DNA from: Syntrophaceae bacterium UBA6078
GTDB taxonomy: Bacteria > Desulfobacterota > Syntrophia > Syntrophales > UBA2210
NCBI GenBank assembly: GCA_002428735.1
Contig: DIXO01000001.1
Span: 61,174 to 125,173 of the forward strand
Direction: 5' to 3'
Length of the DNA: 64,000 nt
The position numbers were made by a program, and so were the translations under genes. Below are positions 17,400 through 25,576 of this stretch, piece by piece. The notes beneath the pieces were generated by a model. That model was not told where the DNA came from and did not search any database. It saw only the letters and a program-made list of their open reading frames with translations. How positions within the stretch are numbered: position 1 is the stretch's first letter; every line of letters begins with the position of its first letter.

Positions 17400-18328
17400 T
17401 GCAGGCCCTTTCCACCTTTCTTATACAGGACGGCGGCGGCGTACCCCACGACGCCGTTTCTGTCCCCCGTGATGTCGCCGGAGTTCATGTAGGCCAGGAT
17501 TTTTGCGCTGTCGGCCCCGAGCGCGGCAGCCACCAGTATGGTCACGGCCGCCGGTCCGGCGCCGCAGGCCTCGTATCTCCCGCTTTCAACGCCCCGGAGG
17601 AACCCCTCCGCGTCCATCTTTTCGATATATTCCAGAGCCGCCGAATCCATTGCAACGGCCGTGTCGTAACTGTGATAATGGGAGAGATCGGTACTGGCGA
17701 TCACGAGCACCCTGCCATCTCCCACCGCCCGGATGATTGCTCCGGCCACCGCCCTGCAGGTGCCCATATCCTGAGTCCCCATCAGGATGGGAACAAAGGG
17801 TACGCGATCGAAAACTACCTGGAGAAAGGGCACCTGGATCTCGAGAGAATTCTCCGGAAGGACGTGATTCGAGGTCAGTGATACCATGCCACCGCTGTAT
17901 GCCGCTATCTTTTCGGCAAGGTCCCTGTCAACGGGAGCGATTCCCAGGGGGGTCTCATACCCCTTCCCGTCATAGAGGGAAGCCCCTCTGAAAGATGCCC
18001 TGTGGCTTGGGCCGATGAGAATCACGGCATCGAAATCCTTCCCCTGCGCGGCCTTGTAAGCATACGCGGCCACCTGCCCGGAATAGACGTACCCGGCATG
18101 AGGAGAGATGACCCCTATCACCGTTCCATCAAGGGCATCCACCCGCGCACCGGCAAGATATCCTTCTATATCGGATCTCAAACGCGCCGGATCTGCCGGA
18201 TACCATGTCCCCGCGATCATTGGCTTTCGTACCATCTCCATTTCACCCCCTCCCCCCTCTGCGACAAGCGAAAGGGCAAGAAACATGACCAAGATTATAC
18301 ATGATATGGTGCAGACATGCCTGTTCAT
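17396..18328 (-). CDS. MEMO1-family protein (AmmeMemoRadiSam system protein B)
   Basis: The 310-residue product aligns with the MEMO family: VISPHAGYVYSGQVA, ILIGPSHRASFRG and the C-terminal EACGAGPAAVTIL supply the two His and the Cys that bind metal in this extradiol-dioxygenase-like fold. Unusually, the N-terminus (Asn-Arg-His then about 18 hydrophobic residues, ending SLVAEGGG) looks like a signal peptide or membrane anchor, whereas MEMO proteins are generally cytosolic. A later start near the MEMVRKPMIAGTWYP segment would remove it; the two starts cannot be separated here. Co-translated with the AMMECR1 gene. Confidence 0.88.
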   Translation of the reverse strand: MNRHVCTISCIILVMFLALSLVAEGGGGEMEMVRKPMIAGTWYPADPARLRSDIEGYLAGARVDALDGTVIGVISPHAGYVYSGQVAAYAYKAAQGKDFDAVILIGPSHRASFRGASLYDGKGYETPLGIAPVDRDLAEKIAAYSGGMVSLTSNHVLPENSLEIQVPFLQVVFDRVPFVPILMGTQDMGTCRAVAGAIIRAVGDGRVLVIASTDLSHYHSYDTAVAMDSAALEYIEKMDAEGFLRGVESGRYEACGAGPAAVTILVAAALGADSAKILAYMNSGDITGDRNGVVGYAAAVLYKKGGKGLQ

Positions 18329-18387
18329 TCACACCTGCCGGTCATTTTAGGTTGCATCCATGATATAAGTGATTTTTTACCCTGTCA

Positions 18388-18416
18388 AGCCCAAGGGCTT
18401 CAGCCCAAGGGCTTCA
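18388..18416. repeat. 14-bp tandem repeat forming a short hairpin
   Basis: GCCCAAGGGCTTCA occurs twice in tandem (18389-18402, 18403-18416). The pair can fold as AAGCCC...GGGCTT with an inner GGGC-TTCA-GCCC hairpin. It lies between the phosphopantetheinyl transferase stop and the MEMO gene start. There is no T-run on either side that would make it a standard terminator. Confidence 0.5.
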
Positions 18417-18492
18417 GGCGGTCCAATGCGCCGAAAGGGCTATCCTGAATCAGACGACATGAAAGGGGATCACAAAAAGAAAGGCGGGAAGA

Positions 18493-19143
18493 TTATCGGC
18501 GGCTCTCTCGGTCAGGGCGCGCTGAAAATGCGCAGGCGGCATACCGGCCGTCGTGGCTCATGCTGAGAGTGACGGCAGAGGCGCATCCCGCAATCCGTAC
18601 CACGGGAGGGGCCAGACCCTGACATCCTTTTGGACGGTAGATGCGGACAGCCTCCGGCGGCTCACACACATAGCCTGCTATGCCCCGTTTTGCCATTTCC
18701 CTGACAAAGGCGGATTCATCATCGGGTGAAAAACAGGTCCGGGGAATCTTCCGAATATCCCAGATGATGGTGTCAATTTCGTCGTCCGTCGCCGCGCCCA
18801 GGCAGTGAATGTAATTGCCGGTAATAAAAAAACGGACCGAAACCGGCCCTGAGGGAGTGTCAACGGTGCCTGATTCAGGTACGTGGCTGCCTTCGCCAAG
18901 CAGATACACCTCATACCGCGCCGGCGCTGAGGAAACGGATGGAGAGCGCCTGCGTACCGCCTTGTACGCCGTTTCCTTCCCTGCCCACAGGCTCCAGAGC
19001 ATTCTGTCCGGATCGCTGCTTTCCAGGATCTTTTGCCGCTCACCCGGCGTGAACACCCTGTTCATGAATGGGATATCCCGACTTTTCCCTCTTGCCTGAG
19101 GAGCCATACGATCCACGACGTCGTTGCCGATCAAAATACTCAT
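18493..19143 (-). CDS. 4'-phosphopantetheinyl transferase superfamily protein
   Basis: A 216-residue protein with the two motifs of this fold: IGNDVVD at residues 5-11 (metal-binding Asp8) and WAGKETAYK at 53-61 (Lys56, Glu57). It transfers phosphopantetheine from CoA to a serine of a carrier protein; the obvious partner is the carrier encoded at 19860-20108. It is the last gene of the acyl-assembly cluster. Its first 104 bases overlap the 3' end of the acyltransferase gene in another frame. The start is secure because IGNDVVD needs it. Confidence 0.9.
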   Translation of the reverse strand: MSILIGNDVVDRMAPQARGKSRDIPFMNRVFTPGERQKILESSDPDRMLWSLWAGKETAYKAVRRRSPSVSSAPARYEVYLLGEGSHVPESGTVDTPSGPVSVRFFITGNYIHCLGAATDDEIDTIIWDIRKIPRTCFSPDDESAFVREMAKRGIAGYVCEPPEAVRIYRPKGCQGLAPPVVRIAGCASAVTLSMSHDGRYAACAFSARPDRESRR

Positions 19144-19855
19144 CCTCCATCCGTGCCAGATGTTCCACGATCCGCAGCGCGCAGTCCCTCTGGGCCTTCA
19201 ATCCCTTCCCTTCCATCTCCGGCACCAGGGTCTCTACCGTCATGGTGAAACGTTCACCAAACCGGGGGACACCAGTGTACGTTTTCTGGCCGTCTCCCCT
19301 GAGATAGATACACATGACCCGGCAACCGGGGGCATGGGCCACCAGACGCCCCACGCCGTAGGTAAAATTCTCCACATTGATCCGTCCCGTCCGGGAACGC
19401 CCCCCCTCGGGAAAGATGAGCAGGCTTTCGCCTCTGTTCAGGAGATGGAAGCACCGATCCATGGTTGATCTCATCTGGTCCCGGTCACCCCCCCGGCTGA
19501 TGGGAATGCATTTCGACAGATAGCAGACCGCCGTCAGAAAGGGGTTCTTCTGGAAATTCTTTCGTTCCGGCAGATTCCAGGGAAACCGCCGGTATCGGAT
19601 CATATACCCGTGCAGAGGCGCCATGGCCCACTGAACGATGACGGAATCTATCATGGTCAGGTGATTCGGACAGATGATCCAGGGCCCTTTGTGCTCCCTG
19701 AAGAGGCGGTGGATCGTTTGTCTCACTCTTCCGAGTTCCCGTACCCGGTAGCCCATCACCAGCATAAAAAGGTGGGCAAGGGGAGCTATGATGAAAATGG
19801 AGAGACGCCCCAGAAAGCCCTGCAGGCGCAGGGAATATCTCGTTTTCCAGTTCAT
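19040..19855 (-). CDS. 1-acylglycerol-3-phosphate O-acyltransferase family (PlsC-like)
   Basis: This 271-residue protein has the HX4D catalytic motif CPNHLTMID (His65, Asp70) and the substrate-binding FPEGGRSRTGRI, both typical of LPLAT/PlsC acyltransferases. The N-terminal region (about residues 17-36) is hydrophobic, suggesting membrane attachment. Its position after the carrier gene suggests that it takes the acyl chain from the carrier and esterifies it to an acceptor. The last about 35 residues are low-complexity, basic and overlap the next gene, so they may be an extension after loss of an earlier stop. Confidence 0.88.
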   Translation of the reverse strand: MNWKTRYSLRLQGFLGRLSIFIIAPLAHLFMLVMGYRVRELGRVRQTIHRLFREHKGPWIICPNHLTMIDSVIVQWAMAPLHGYMIRYRRFPWNLPERKNFQKNPFLTAVCYLSKCIPISRGGDRDQMRSTMDRCFHLLNRGESLLIFPEGGRSRTGRINVENFTYGVGRLVAHAPGCRVMCIYLRGDGQKTYTGVPRFGERFTMTVETLVPEMEGKGLKAQRDCALRIVEHLARMEDEYFDRQRRRGSYGSSGKREKSGYPIHEQGVHAG

Positions 19856-19859
19856 AATT

Positions 19860-20108
19860 TCACTGTAATTTCGTTTTTATTACGTCCACTGCATTCCCGA
19901 TCGTTCGGATCTGATCGGCATCGTCGTCGTCAATCTCGATATCAAAGGTGTCCTCACACTTGATGATCACATCAACCAGACGCGCGGAATTGACCTTGAG
20001 ATCGTCGAGTATGTGCGTATCCTTTGTCGCCCCGTCGAGCAGGGCCGGATCCTTGACGTATGGCCTCAAAATATTCACCATCTCCTGAAAAATCTGCTGT
20101 TCGTCCAT
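19860..20108 (-). CDS. Acyl carrier protein
   Basis: An 82-residue acidic protein of carrier-protein size. The canonical DSL around the phosphopantetheine site is replaced by N-S-A (LKVNSARLVDVI, Ser41), a variant found in specialised carriers and not in the housekeeping AcpP. Helix 2/3 features (EDTFDIEIDDDDADQI) are retained. Gene order and the cluster's own transferase suggest that it is dedicated to this pathway. The AGPAT gene begins 4 bases after its stop. Confidence 0.92.
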   Translation of the reverse strand: MDEQQIFQEMVNILRPYVKDPALLDGATKDTHILDDLKVNSARLVDVIIKCEDTFDIEIDDDDADQIRTIGNAVDVIKTKLQ

Positions 20109-20147
20109 TGTGTTCTCCTTAGTGAATGATTATGGGTCGAAAGCCGC

Positions 20148-21425
20148 TTACGCCTTCTCCCACTTTTTAAAAATCAGACATCCGTTCACATCTCCAAAAC
20201 CGAAACTGGCCTTGGCGATAATCTTCAGTTCGGGATATTCCATGACCGTCTGGGGAATCCTGTGGGCGAAGGCCGCGATCCCCGGGTGCACATCCTCGCA
20301 GTTGACGGAGGGGTGCAGAAATCCCTTATACAACTGGAGCGCAACGGCAACGCTTTCGATGGCCCCTGCCGCCCCGAGGCAGTGCCCGATCATCGATTTT
20401 GTGGAGCTGATATAGGGGAAATCGTCCGGACCTCTTTCGAGGGCCCGGGACCAGTTTTCGACTTCCGAAGGATCGGCAAAGGTGGCGGTCAGGTGCCCGT
20501 TGATGGCATCGATTTCATGGGGAGATATGCCCGCGTCGGCCAGCGCCCCTCTGATGCAGCGCTGGACCCCTTCCGGGTTCGGCGCCGTCATGCTGCCGCC
20601 GTTTCGCTGTCCGCCGCAGTTGACGGCCCCTCCCAGTATCTCCGCATAGATCCTTGCTCCGCGGGATTGCGCGGCTTCCAGTTCTTCAAGGACCAGAACG
20701 GCTCCTCCGGCGCCGGGAACAAAACCATTGGCCGTGGCGCTCATGGGACGGGAGCCCTTTTCCGGCTGATCGTTGAACTTGCGGGCGATAACCCGCATGG
20801 AATCGAATCCCGCCCATATGTAGGGCGACGCGCCTTCAGATCCCCCCGCCAGCATCCTCGTTGCCAGTCCCGCCCGTATCCTCCACAGCGCGTCCACAAT
20901 AGCCTCCGTACCAGTGCTGCAGGCGGCGGAATTCGAGGTCACCTGGTTTCCCAGGGCCAGCAGACCTCCCACACGGGCGCTCGTTCCGCTGTTCATGACC
21001 TGTTCGACAACCCTGCTCCCCATACGCCGTGTCTTTCCCTCATTCACCATGGGGACAATGGTTTCGGCAATCGTATCCATCCCCCCGATCCCGCACCCGA
21101 GGATGGCGCCCGTCTCCCAGTCCACCGGATCATCATCGCGGGGCACCTCGAGCCCCGCGTCTCGCCACGCATCGACAGCGGATACGGATATATATCCGAT
21201 ATTATCGTTCAGGGAGAGGAGCTTTTCATGATCGAAATAGCTCTTGCGAACTTCGTCAAATCCTTGCGGCATTCCCCCTATCTGACAGCCGAACTGCAGC
21301 TCCTTCAGCCGGGGGAAGAACCGGATCCCCGACCGCCCTTCGCGCAGGCCCTGTTCGAAACTGTCAAGACCGTAGCCGTTGGGGGCCACCACTCCCATTC
21401 CCGTGATCACAACCCTAGGTTTCAT
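20148..21425 (-). CDS. Beta-ketoacyl-ACP synthase II-type (FabF-like)
   Basis: This 425-residue condensing enzyme has the full Cys-His-His triad: NSAACSTGTEAI (Cys169), NGHLTATFADP and KSMIGHCLGAAG. The second motif is GHLTAT where FabF has AHGTST, so it is a divergent paralogue and unlikely to be the housekeeping enzyme. It should elongate carrier-bound chains with malonyl units. The second ATG (MKPRVVITG) is chosen for its spacing of 9 bases from GAGGAG. It overlaps the dehydratase gene by 11 bases. Confidence 0.92.
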   Translation of the reverse strand: MKPRVVITGMGVVAPNGYGLDSFEQGLREGRSGIRFFPRLKELQFGCQIGGMPQGFDEVRKSYFDHEKLLSLNDNIGYISVSAVDAWRDAGLEVPRDDDPVDWETGAILGCGIGGMDTIAETIVPMVNEGKTRRMGSRVVEQVMNSGTSARVGGLLALGNQVTSNSAACSTGTEAIVDALWRIRAGLATRMLAGGSEGASPYIWAGFDSMRVIARKFNDQPEKGSRPMSATANGFVPGAGGAVLVLEELEAAQSRGARIYAEILGGAVNCGGQRNGGSMTAPNPEGVQRCIRGALADAGISPHEIDAINGHLTATFADPSEVENWSRALERGPDDFPYISSTKSMIGHCLGAAGAIESVAVALQLYKGFLHPSVNCEDVHPGIAAFAHRIPQTVMEYPELKIIAKASFGFGDVNGCLIFKKWEKA

Positions 21426-21891
21426 GTGCATCGACTCCTCTGCCGGTCAGCGTTCCGGAACAGATAAACTCCCCGTTTTCTTTCTCCATGCGGGTCCTCG
21501 TCTTCAGGTTTCCCCTGCGGAGATAGACCTTCTCAGCCTTGATAATGACACGCTCCCCGGGGTTTACGATAGCGTGAAACTCGCATTCATCGACCATGGC
21601 AAAGAGGGTGACCATCCGACCGATCTGTTCCAGGGATACGCCCCGAATCATAAGCAGGTATATGCCGAAGGCGACAACCCCGGTCTGCGCCATCGTCTCG
21701 ATCAGAATAACCCCGGGTGTAATGGGGCGGTCCGGGAAGTGCCCCCGGTAGAAGTATTCGTCGTCCCGGAACCGGTATGCTCCCACGATATGCTCACCAT
21801 CCATCTCCAGTATGTCATCAATAAACCGGAACGGGCGCTGCTGAGGAACCATTGCAAGGACCTGCCGGACCGTTTCATGATCAGCCGCCAT
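21415..21891 (-). CDS. 3-hydroxyacyl-ACP dehydratase, FabZ-like
   Basis: A 158-residue hotdog-fold protein with the FabZ active site HFPDRPITPGVILIETMAQ (His51, Glu65). It removes water from beta-hydroxyacyl-ACP. The sequence is more divergent than housekeeping FabZ outside that motif. It overlaps both neighbours (10-11 bases), which indicates a tightly coupled operon. A second dehydratase of the FabA type is encoded two genes upstream. Confidence 0.92.
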   Translation of the reverse strand: MAADHETVRQVLAMVPQQRPFRFIDDILEMDGEHIVGAYRFRDDEYFYRGHFPDRPITPGVILIETMAQTGVVAFGIYLLMIRGVSLEQIGRMVTLFAMVDECEFHAIVNPGERVIIKAEKVYLRRGNLKTRTRMEKENGEFICSGTLTGRGVDAHET

Positions 21892-22633
21892 AGAGCCCCC
21901 CGCTCACGTGGATCACGCTTCCCGTAACGTATGTTCCCCTGCAGGCGAGGAAGGCCACGACATCGGCGACCTCCTCGGGACGGCCCATCCTCCCCAGAGG
22001 GATATTCTGAGCAATCCCGTGCCGCACCTCGTCGGAAAGTTCTGCGGTCATGGCCGTATCGATGAAACCCGGCGCCACGGAATTGACGAGAATCTCGCGC
22101 CCCTGCAATTCCCTGGTCAGGGATTTTGTAAAGGCATCAAGAGCGGCCTTCTCCATGGTATAGGGGATCTGCCATTTGTTCCCCGTATGCCCCACCACGC
22201 TGGAGATGTTGATAATCCTGCCCTTTCCCGTGCGCAGCATGAAGAGGCGCAGTATCCGTTTGGTGAGATACCAGGTTCCGCGAAGCGTCGAACGCTGGAG
22301 GTCGAACTCTTCGATCCTCATGGCATTGATATCGTTATTGACGGAAATGCCGGCATTGTTGACCAAAACATCGACACGGCCCGCCTCTTTTTTGATCGAT
22401 GTGACCATTGTCTCAACATCATCCACATCAGCGAGATCGGCCTTCAGGAGAAACCCCTCTCCAATCCTCGAGAGAACTGCCCGCGCATCTGTCTCGCTCC
22501 GACGGTAATGGATACCGATCCTGAACCCCTCACGGGCGAGGGCCTCACAACATGCGGCCCCGATCCCCGTCCCGCCCCCCGTGACAATGGCCACCGGCGT
22601 TGATCCTTCATCCCTGCTGCCTGATCGGTTCAT
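21881..22633 (-). CDS. 3-oxoacyl-ACP reductase, FabG-like short-chain dehydrogenase
   Basis: A 250-residue SDR with the NADP-binding TGGGTGIGAA near residue 18, NNAG at 92-95 and the catalytic Ser-Tyr-Lys (ISSVVG; YTMEK, Tyr158 and Lys162). It should reduce the 3-keto group made by the cluster's ketosynthases. It overlaps the FabA-like gene by 4 bases (ATGA). Confidence 0.92.
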   Translation of the reverse strand: MNRSGSRDEGSTPVAIVTGGGTGIGAACCEALAREGFRIGIHYRRSETDARAVLSRIGEGFLLKADLADVDDVETMVTSIKKEAGRVDVLVNNAGISVNNDINAMRIEEFDLQRSTLRGTWYLTKRILRLFMLRTGKGRIINISSVVGHTGNKWQIPYTMEKAALDAFTKSLTRELQGREILVNSVAPGFIDTAMTAELSDEVRHGIAQNIPLGRMGRPEEVADVVAFLACRGTYVTGSVIHVSGGLYGG

Positions 22634-23226
22634 AGTTCCCTCTTGATAATGCCCCCCAGCGCAAGGGGTGAGCGTTTTGGATAATCCGGATAGACAATCC
22701 CTTTGAAGATCCCGGCGCGGGCATTCTTGACAGTCATGATCAGTTCGTCATCCACAAATACCCTGCCATCTCCGATGACGATACTCGACCCGGAACCCTT
22801 GAGATTGGAAAATCGTTTTACATCAACTTCATATCGGACGGTCTTGTTGTAGGGCCGGACCTGCCCGTTGAAGATAATCTCCTCAGAGCCCAGTGCCCTG
22901 CCGCCCCCCAATCCCCCTTTCCAGCAACAGTAAAAACCCAGAAGCTGCCAGATCGCGTCAACGCACAGGCAACCCGGCTGCACGGGATCGCCCGGCATGT
23001 GACACTGAAAATACCAGGCGTCCATCCTGATATCCTGCTCGGCGACAATGGACCCTTTCCTTCCATCAGCCCCGATGGAGATGATGCGATCCATCATCAG
23101 AAAAGGCGGCGCGGGGAGTCGGGAGTCGAAATCTTGGGGAGGGTCATCCACTAGCCGTCCGTAGGAAAAGGTAATGAGATCCTCAAGATCAAAGCTGTCC
23201 TTCTTCATGAATTCAGAGTATTTCAC
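22630..23226 (-). CDS. FabA-like 3-hydroxyacyl-ACP dehydratase
   Basis: A 198-residue hotdog protein clearly of the FabA class: FLMMDRI near residue 42 and CHMPGDPVQPGCLCVDAIWQ with catalytic His76 and Asp90. FabA enzymes dehydrate and can also isomerise trans-2 to cis-3 enoyl-ACP, the step that retains a double bond in anaerobic unsaturated fatty acid synthesis. Whether this one isomerises cannot be told from sequence. Having FabA-like and FabZ-like enzymes in one operon is notable. Confidence 0.92.
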   Translation of the reverse strand: MKYSEFMKKDSFDLEDLITFSYGRLVDDPPQDFDSRLPAPPFLMMDRIISIGADGRKGSIVAEQDIRMDAWYFQCHMPGDPVQPGCLCVDAIWQLLGFYCCWKGGLGGGRALGSEEIIFNGQVRPYNKTVRYEVDVKRFSNLKGSGSSIVIGDGRVFVDDELIMTVKNARAGIFKGIVYPDYPKRSPLALGGIIKREL

Positions 23227-23253
23227 GGTTTCCTCTTCATTGGCCTGTCTGCC

Positions 23254-24240
23254 TTATGCCGCGATCCTCAGCATGGCCCGGACCCAGGTAAGCCCAGCCC
23301 CCACCAGGGCCAGCGCGATATGGTCCCCGGCGCCGAGTTCGTCCCAGTGCTGGCTCAGGACAGTCGGTGCTCCCGAGCCTCCGGTGTTGCCGTAATCGAT
23401 AATATTATGCCAGTGGTCATCTTCCGATATTCCGCACCGCTCGCTCACGGTCCTGAGCATACCGAAATTCGCCTGATGCCCGACAAACTTGAATCTGCCA
23501 CAGCCGGCAGGATACAGCTCCTGTAAATCTCTGAGCAGTTCAGTCGTCTTTCGTATGGCGAACCCCTGAACGACCCTCCCATCCTGATCGAAATGCCCCA
23601 CGCGGGGGACGCGGACCTTGTCCCAGGAGCGGGGGTTCGAATCGCAGAAAAAGGCCTCGAATATCATTTTCGAAGGGATGGACGCGGATACGACAGCTGC
23701 GCTGGTTCCGTCCCCGAAAAGGGGGGCGGACCGCCGATCCGAATAATCGATGATACGGGTCAAATTCTCGGGATTGACCACCAGAATAAAGGGCGGCAGC
23801 GCCTCCGGTTTCATGTCGGAGAGAAACTTCATCTGCATCCCGAAGGTGGAACAGGCTGAATTCAGGTCAAAACAGGGGGCGTCGATCCCGATCTCTCCCG
23901 CCACACATGCCGCCTCCGCCGGCGTGACATGATCGGGTGCGGAGCTTCCGGAGACTACCATCCCGATATCATGGGACTCCAACCCCGCCCGTTCCAGCGC
24001 CTGCTCAGCGGCACGCGCCGCTGTCTGGGCGTTCGTATAGAGACAGGCCTCCATGGCGGCCCGCGAGTCACGGTTTTTCGTCGTCCTGATGTAATCCAGC
24101 GGCAGGGCCGTGCGGCGGGTATGGATGCCGACCCGTTCCAGAATCCACTCCTCGCTGCAGCCGATATCCAGTTCCTCCAGAAACCGGTTCGTAAGGACAG
24201 TCTCCGGATGAAAATGACCTAATCCGTGAAGATACAACAT
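23254..24240 (-). CDS. Beta-ketoacyl-ACP synthase III-type (FabH-like)
   Basis: This 328-residue thiolase-fold protein has the Cys-His-Asn triad: LNSACSTFGMQ (Cys130), FVGHQANFGML and YGNTGGSGAPTVL. These enzymes normally use an acyl-CoA starter with malonyl-ACP, so it probably primes the pathway. The N-terminal region (MLYLHGLGHFHPETVLTN) differs from housekeeping FabH, so a different starter is likely. It lies 3 bases from the acyl-CoA dehydrogenase stop. Confidence 0.9.
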   Translation of the reverse strand: MLYLHGLGHFHPETVLTNRFLEELDIGCSEEWILERVGIHTRRTALPLDYIRTTKNRDSRAAMEACLYTNAQTAARAAEQALERAGLESHDIGMVVSGSSAPDHVTPAEAACVAGEIGIDAPCFDLNSACSTFGMQMKFLSDMKPEALPPFILVVNPENLTRIIDYSDRRSAPLFGDGTSAAVVSASIPSKMIFEAFFCDSNPRSWDKVRVPRVGHFDQDGRVVQGFAIRKTTELLRDLQELYPAGCGRFKFVGHQANFGMLRTVSERCGISEDDHWHNIIDYGNTGGSGAPTVLSQHWDELGAGDHIALALVGAGLTWVRAMLRIAA

Positions 24241-24243
24241 ATT

Positions 24244-25443
24244 CTATACGAGCTCCCGTCCGATGATCATATCCTGGACCTCTCTGACCCCTTCATATAT
24301 GTCGATGATATGGGCATCCCTCGCAAGCTTTGATATCTCATACTCGGACATGAACCCGTAACCGCCGTGAAGATGGAGCCCTTCCTTGGCGCAGAAAAGC
24401 GCCGCTTCGGCGGCGACATTCTTCGCCAGGGAGGCGTATACGCCTCTGTCCTCGGCACACTCCTGGACCTTGTCCGCCGCCTTCATCAGGGCCAGATCCG
24501 CCAGCTCAACCCGTTTCCACATTTCCACCAGGGTATCCCGCGCGACGGGGAGGTCGCAGATCCTCTGCCCGAACTGTTTGCGTTCCTTCGTGTATTCAAG
24601 GGTAAGGTCAAATGCCCGCTTCGCAAGGCCGACACCGATAGCCGCCACCATGGGCCTCGCGTAATCGAGGACGTCGACGGCATACTTGAAGCCCAGCCGC
24701 CGGTTTCCGATGATCTGATAATCCTCGATGACCACATCCTCAAAGGTAACCGTCGCCGTATTCGAGAGACGCTGGCCGAGCTTGTCCTCCGGTTTCCCCG
24801 TGGTAATCCTCCCTCCCCCCGGCAGGGTGATCTCCCGTCCTCCCGTGGGCTGGGCGGTTATATCCGCCGCGGACACCGCGCTGCAGGGTATGATGACACA
24901 GGCCATCATCAGACCCCGGGGACTTCCCGTCTTGCAGAAAACCGTAAACTGTGACGCATATGAAGCATTGGTAATGAAACACTTTTCCCCGTTGAGGATG
25001 TACCGTCCGTCATCTCCCTTTCTGATGAAGGTGGTCATGGCGGCATTGTCGGAGCCCGCTCCGGGTTCGGTCAGGCAGAAGGCTGAAATGATGGGAGCGT
25101 CCACGAAGGGTTTGAGAAATTTCTCTTTCTGCTCTTCCGTTCCATTCTGTGTAATCACAAAATTCGCCAGATCGTTGCACATGGCCGACGTGGAGATACC
25201 GGTATCGCCGTAGGACAGTTCCCGGACTATCAGAGCGGATGAAATGATATCCACCTCGAATCCCTTCACCGACTCGGGAATGGAAAGGTTCATCAGTCCC
25301 ATCTCCCATGCCTTTTTGATAATATCGAGGGGGAACGCATGGTCGCGCTCCCGCTCCATCACGCTCGGCGTTATCTCGTTTTTGACAAATCTCCGGACCG
25401 TTTCCACATACATTTTCTGGTCGTCGGCAAGCGTAAAATCCAT
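24244..25443 (-). CDS. Acyl-CoA dehydrogenase family flavoprotein
   Basis: This 399-residue protein has the acyl-CoA dehydrogenase layout: helical N-domain, beta domain with CLTEPGAGSDNAAM and KCFITNA, and C-terminal helices with KERKQFGQRICDLP, LHGGYGF and the catalytic-base region IYEGVREVQ. An insertion of roughly 30 residues lies in the beta domain (PTGGREITLPGGGR). In a biosynthetic operon with no enoyl reductase it could work in either direction: reducing an enoyl-ACP or introducing a double bond. The ATG at 25443 (MDFTLADDQ) has AAGG upstream. Confidence 0.9.
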   Translation of the reverse strand: MDFTLADDQKMYVETVRRFVKNEITPSVMERERDHAFPLDIIKKAWEMGLMNLSIPESVKGFEVDIISSALIVRELSYGDTGISTSAMCNDLANFVITQNGTEEQKEKFLKPFVDAPIISAFCLTEPGAGSDNAAMTTFIRKGDDGRYILNGEKCFITNASYASQFTVFCKTGSPRGLMMACVIIPCSAVSAADITAQPTGGREITLPGGGRITTGKPEDKLGQRLSNTATVTFEDVVIEDYQIIGNRRLGFKYAVDVLDYARPMVAAIGVGLAKRAFDLTLEYTKERKQFGQRICDLPVARDTLVEMWKRVELADLALMKAADKVQECAEDRGVYASLAKNVAAEAALFCAKEGLHLHGGYGFMSEYEISKLARDAHIIDIYEGVREVQDMIIGRELV

Positions 25444-25576
25444 ATGGTGCCTTACTCTCCTTAAAAATTGATGTCTTAACAGAGCCTCCATCGCCTTCCG
25501 GGGCGAGGAATCACTGCGCCGGAACCGTTCTCAATCTCTCACACGTCTTATAAACGGGAGAATCGGAATGCAACGG

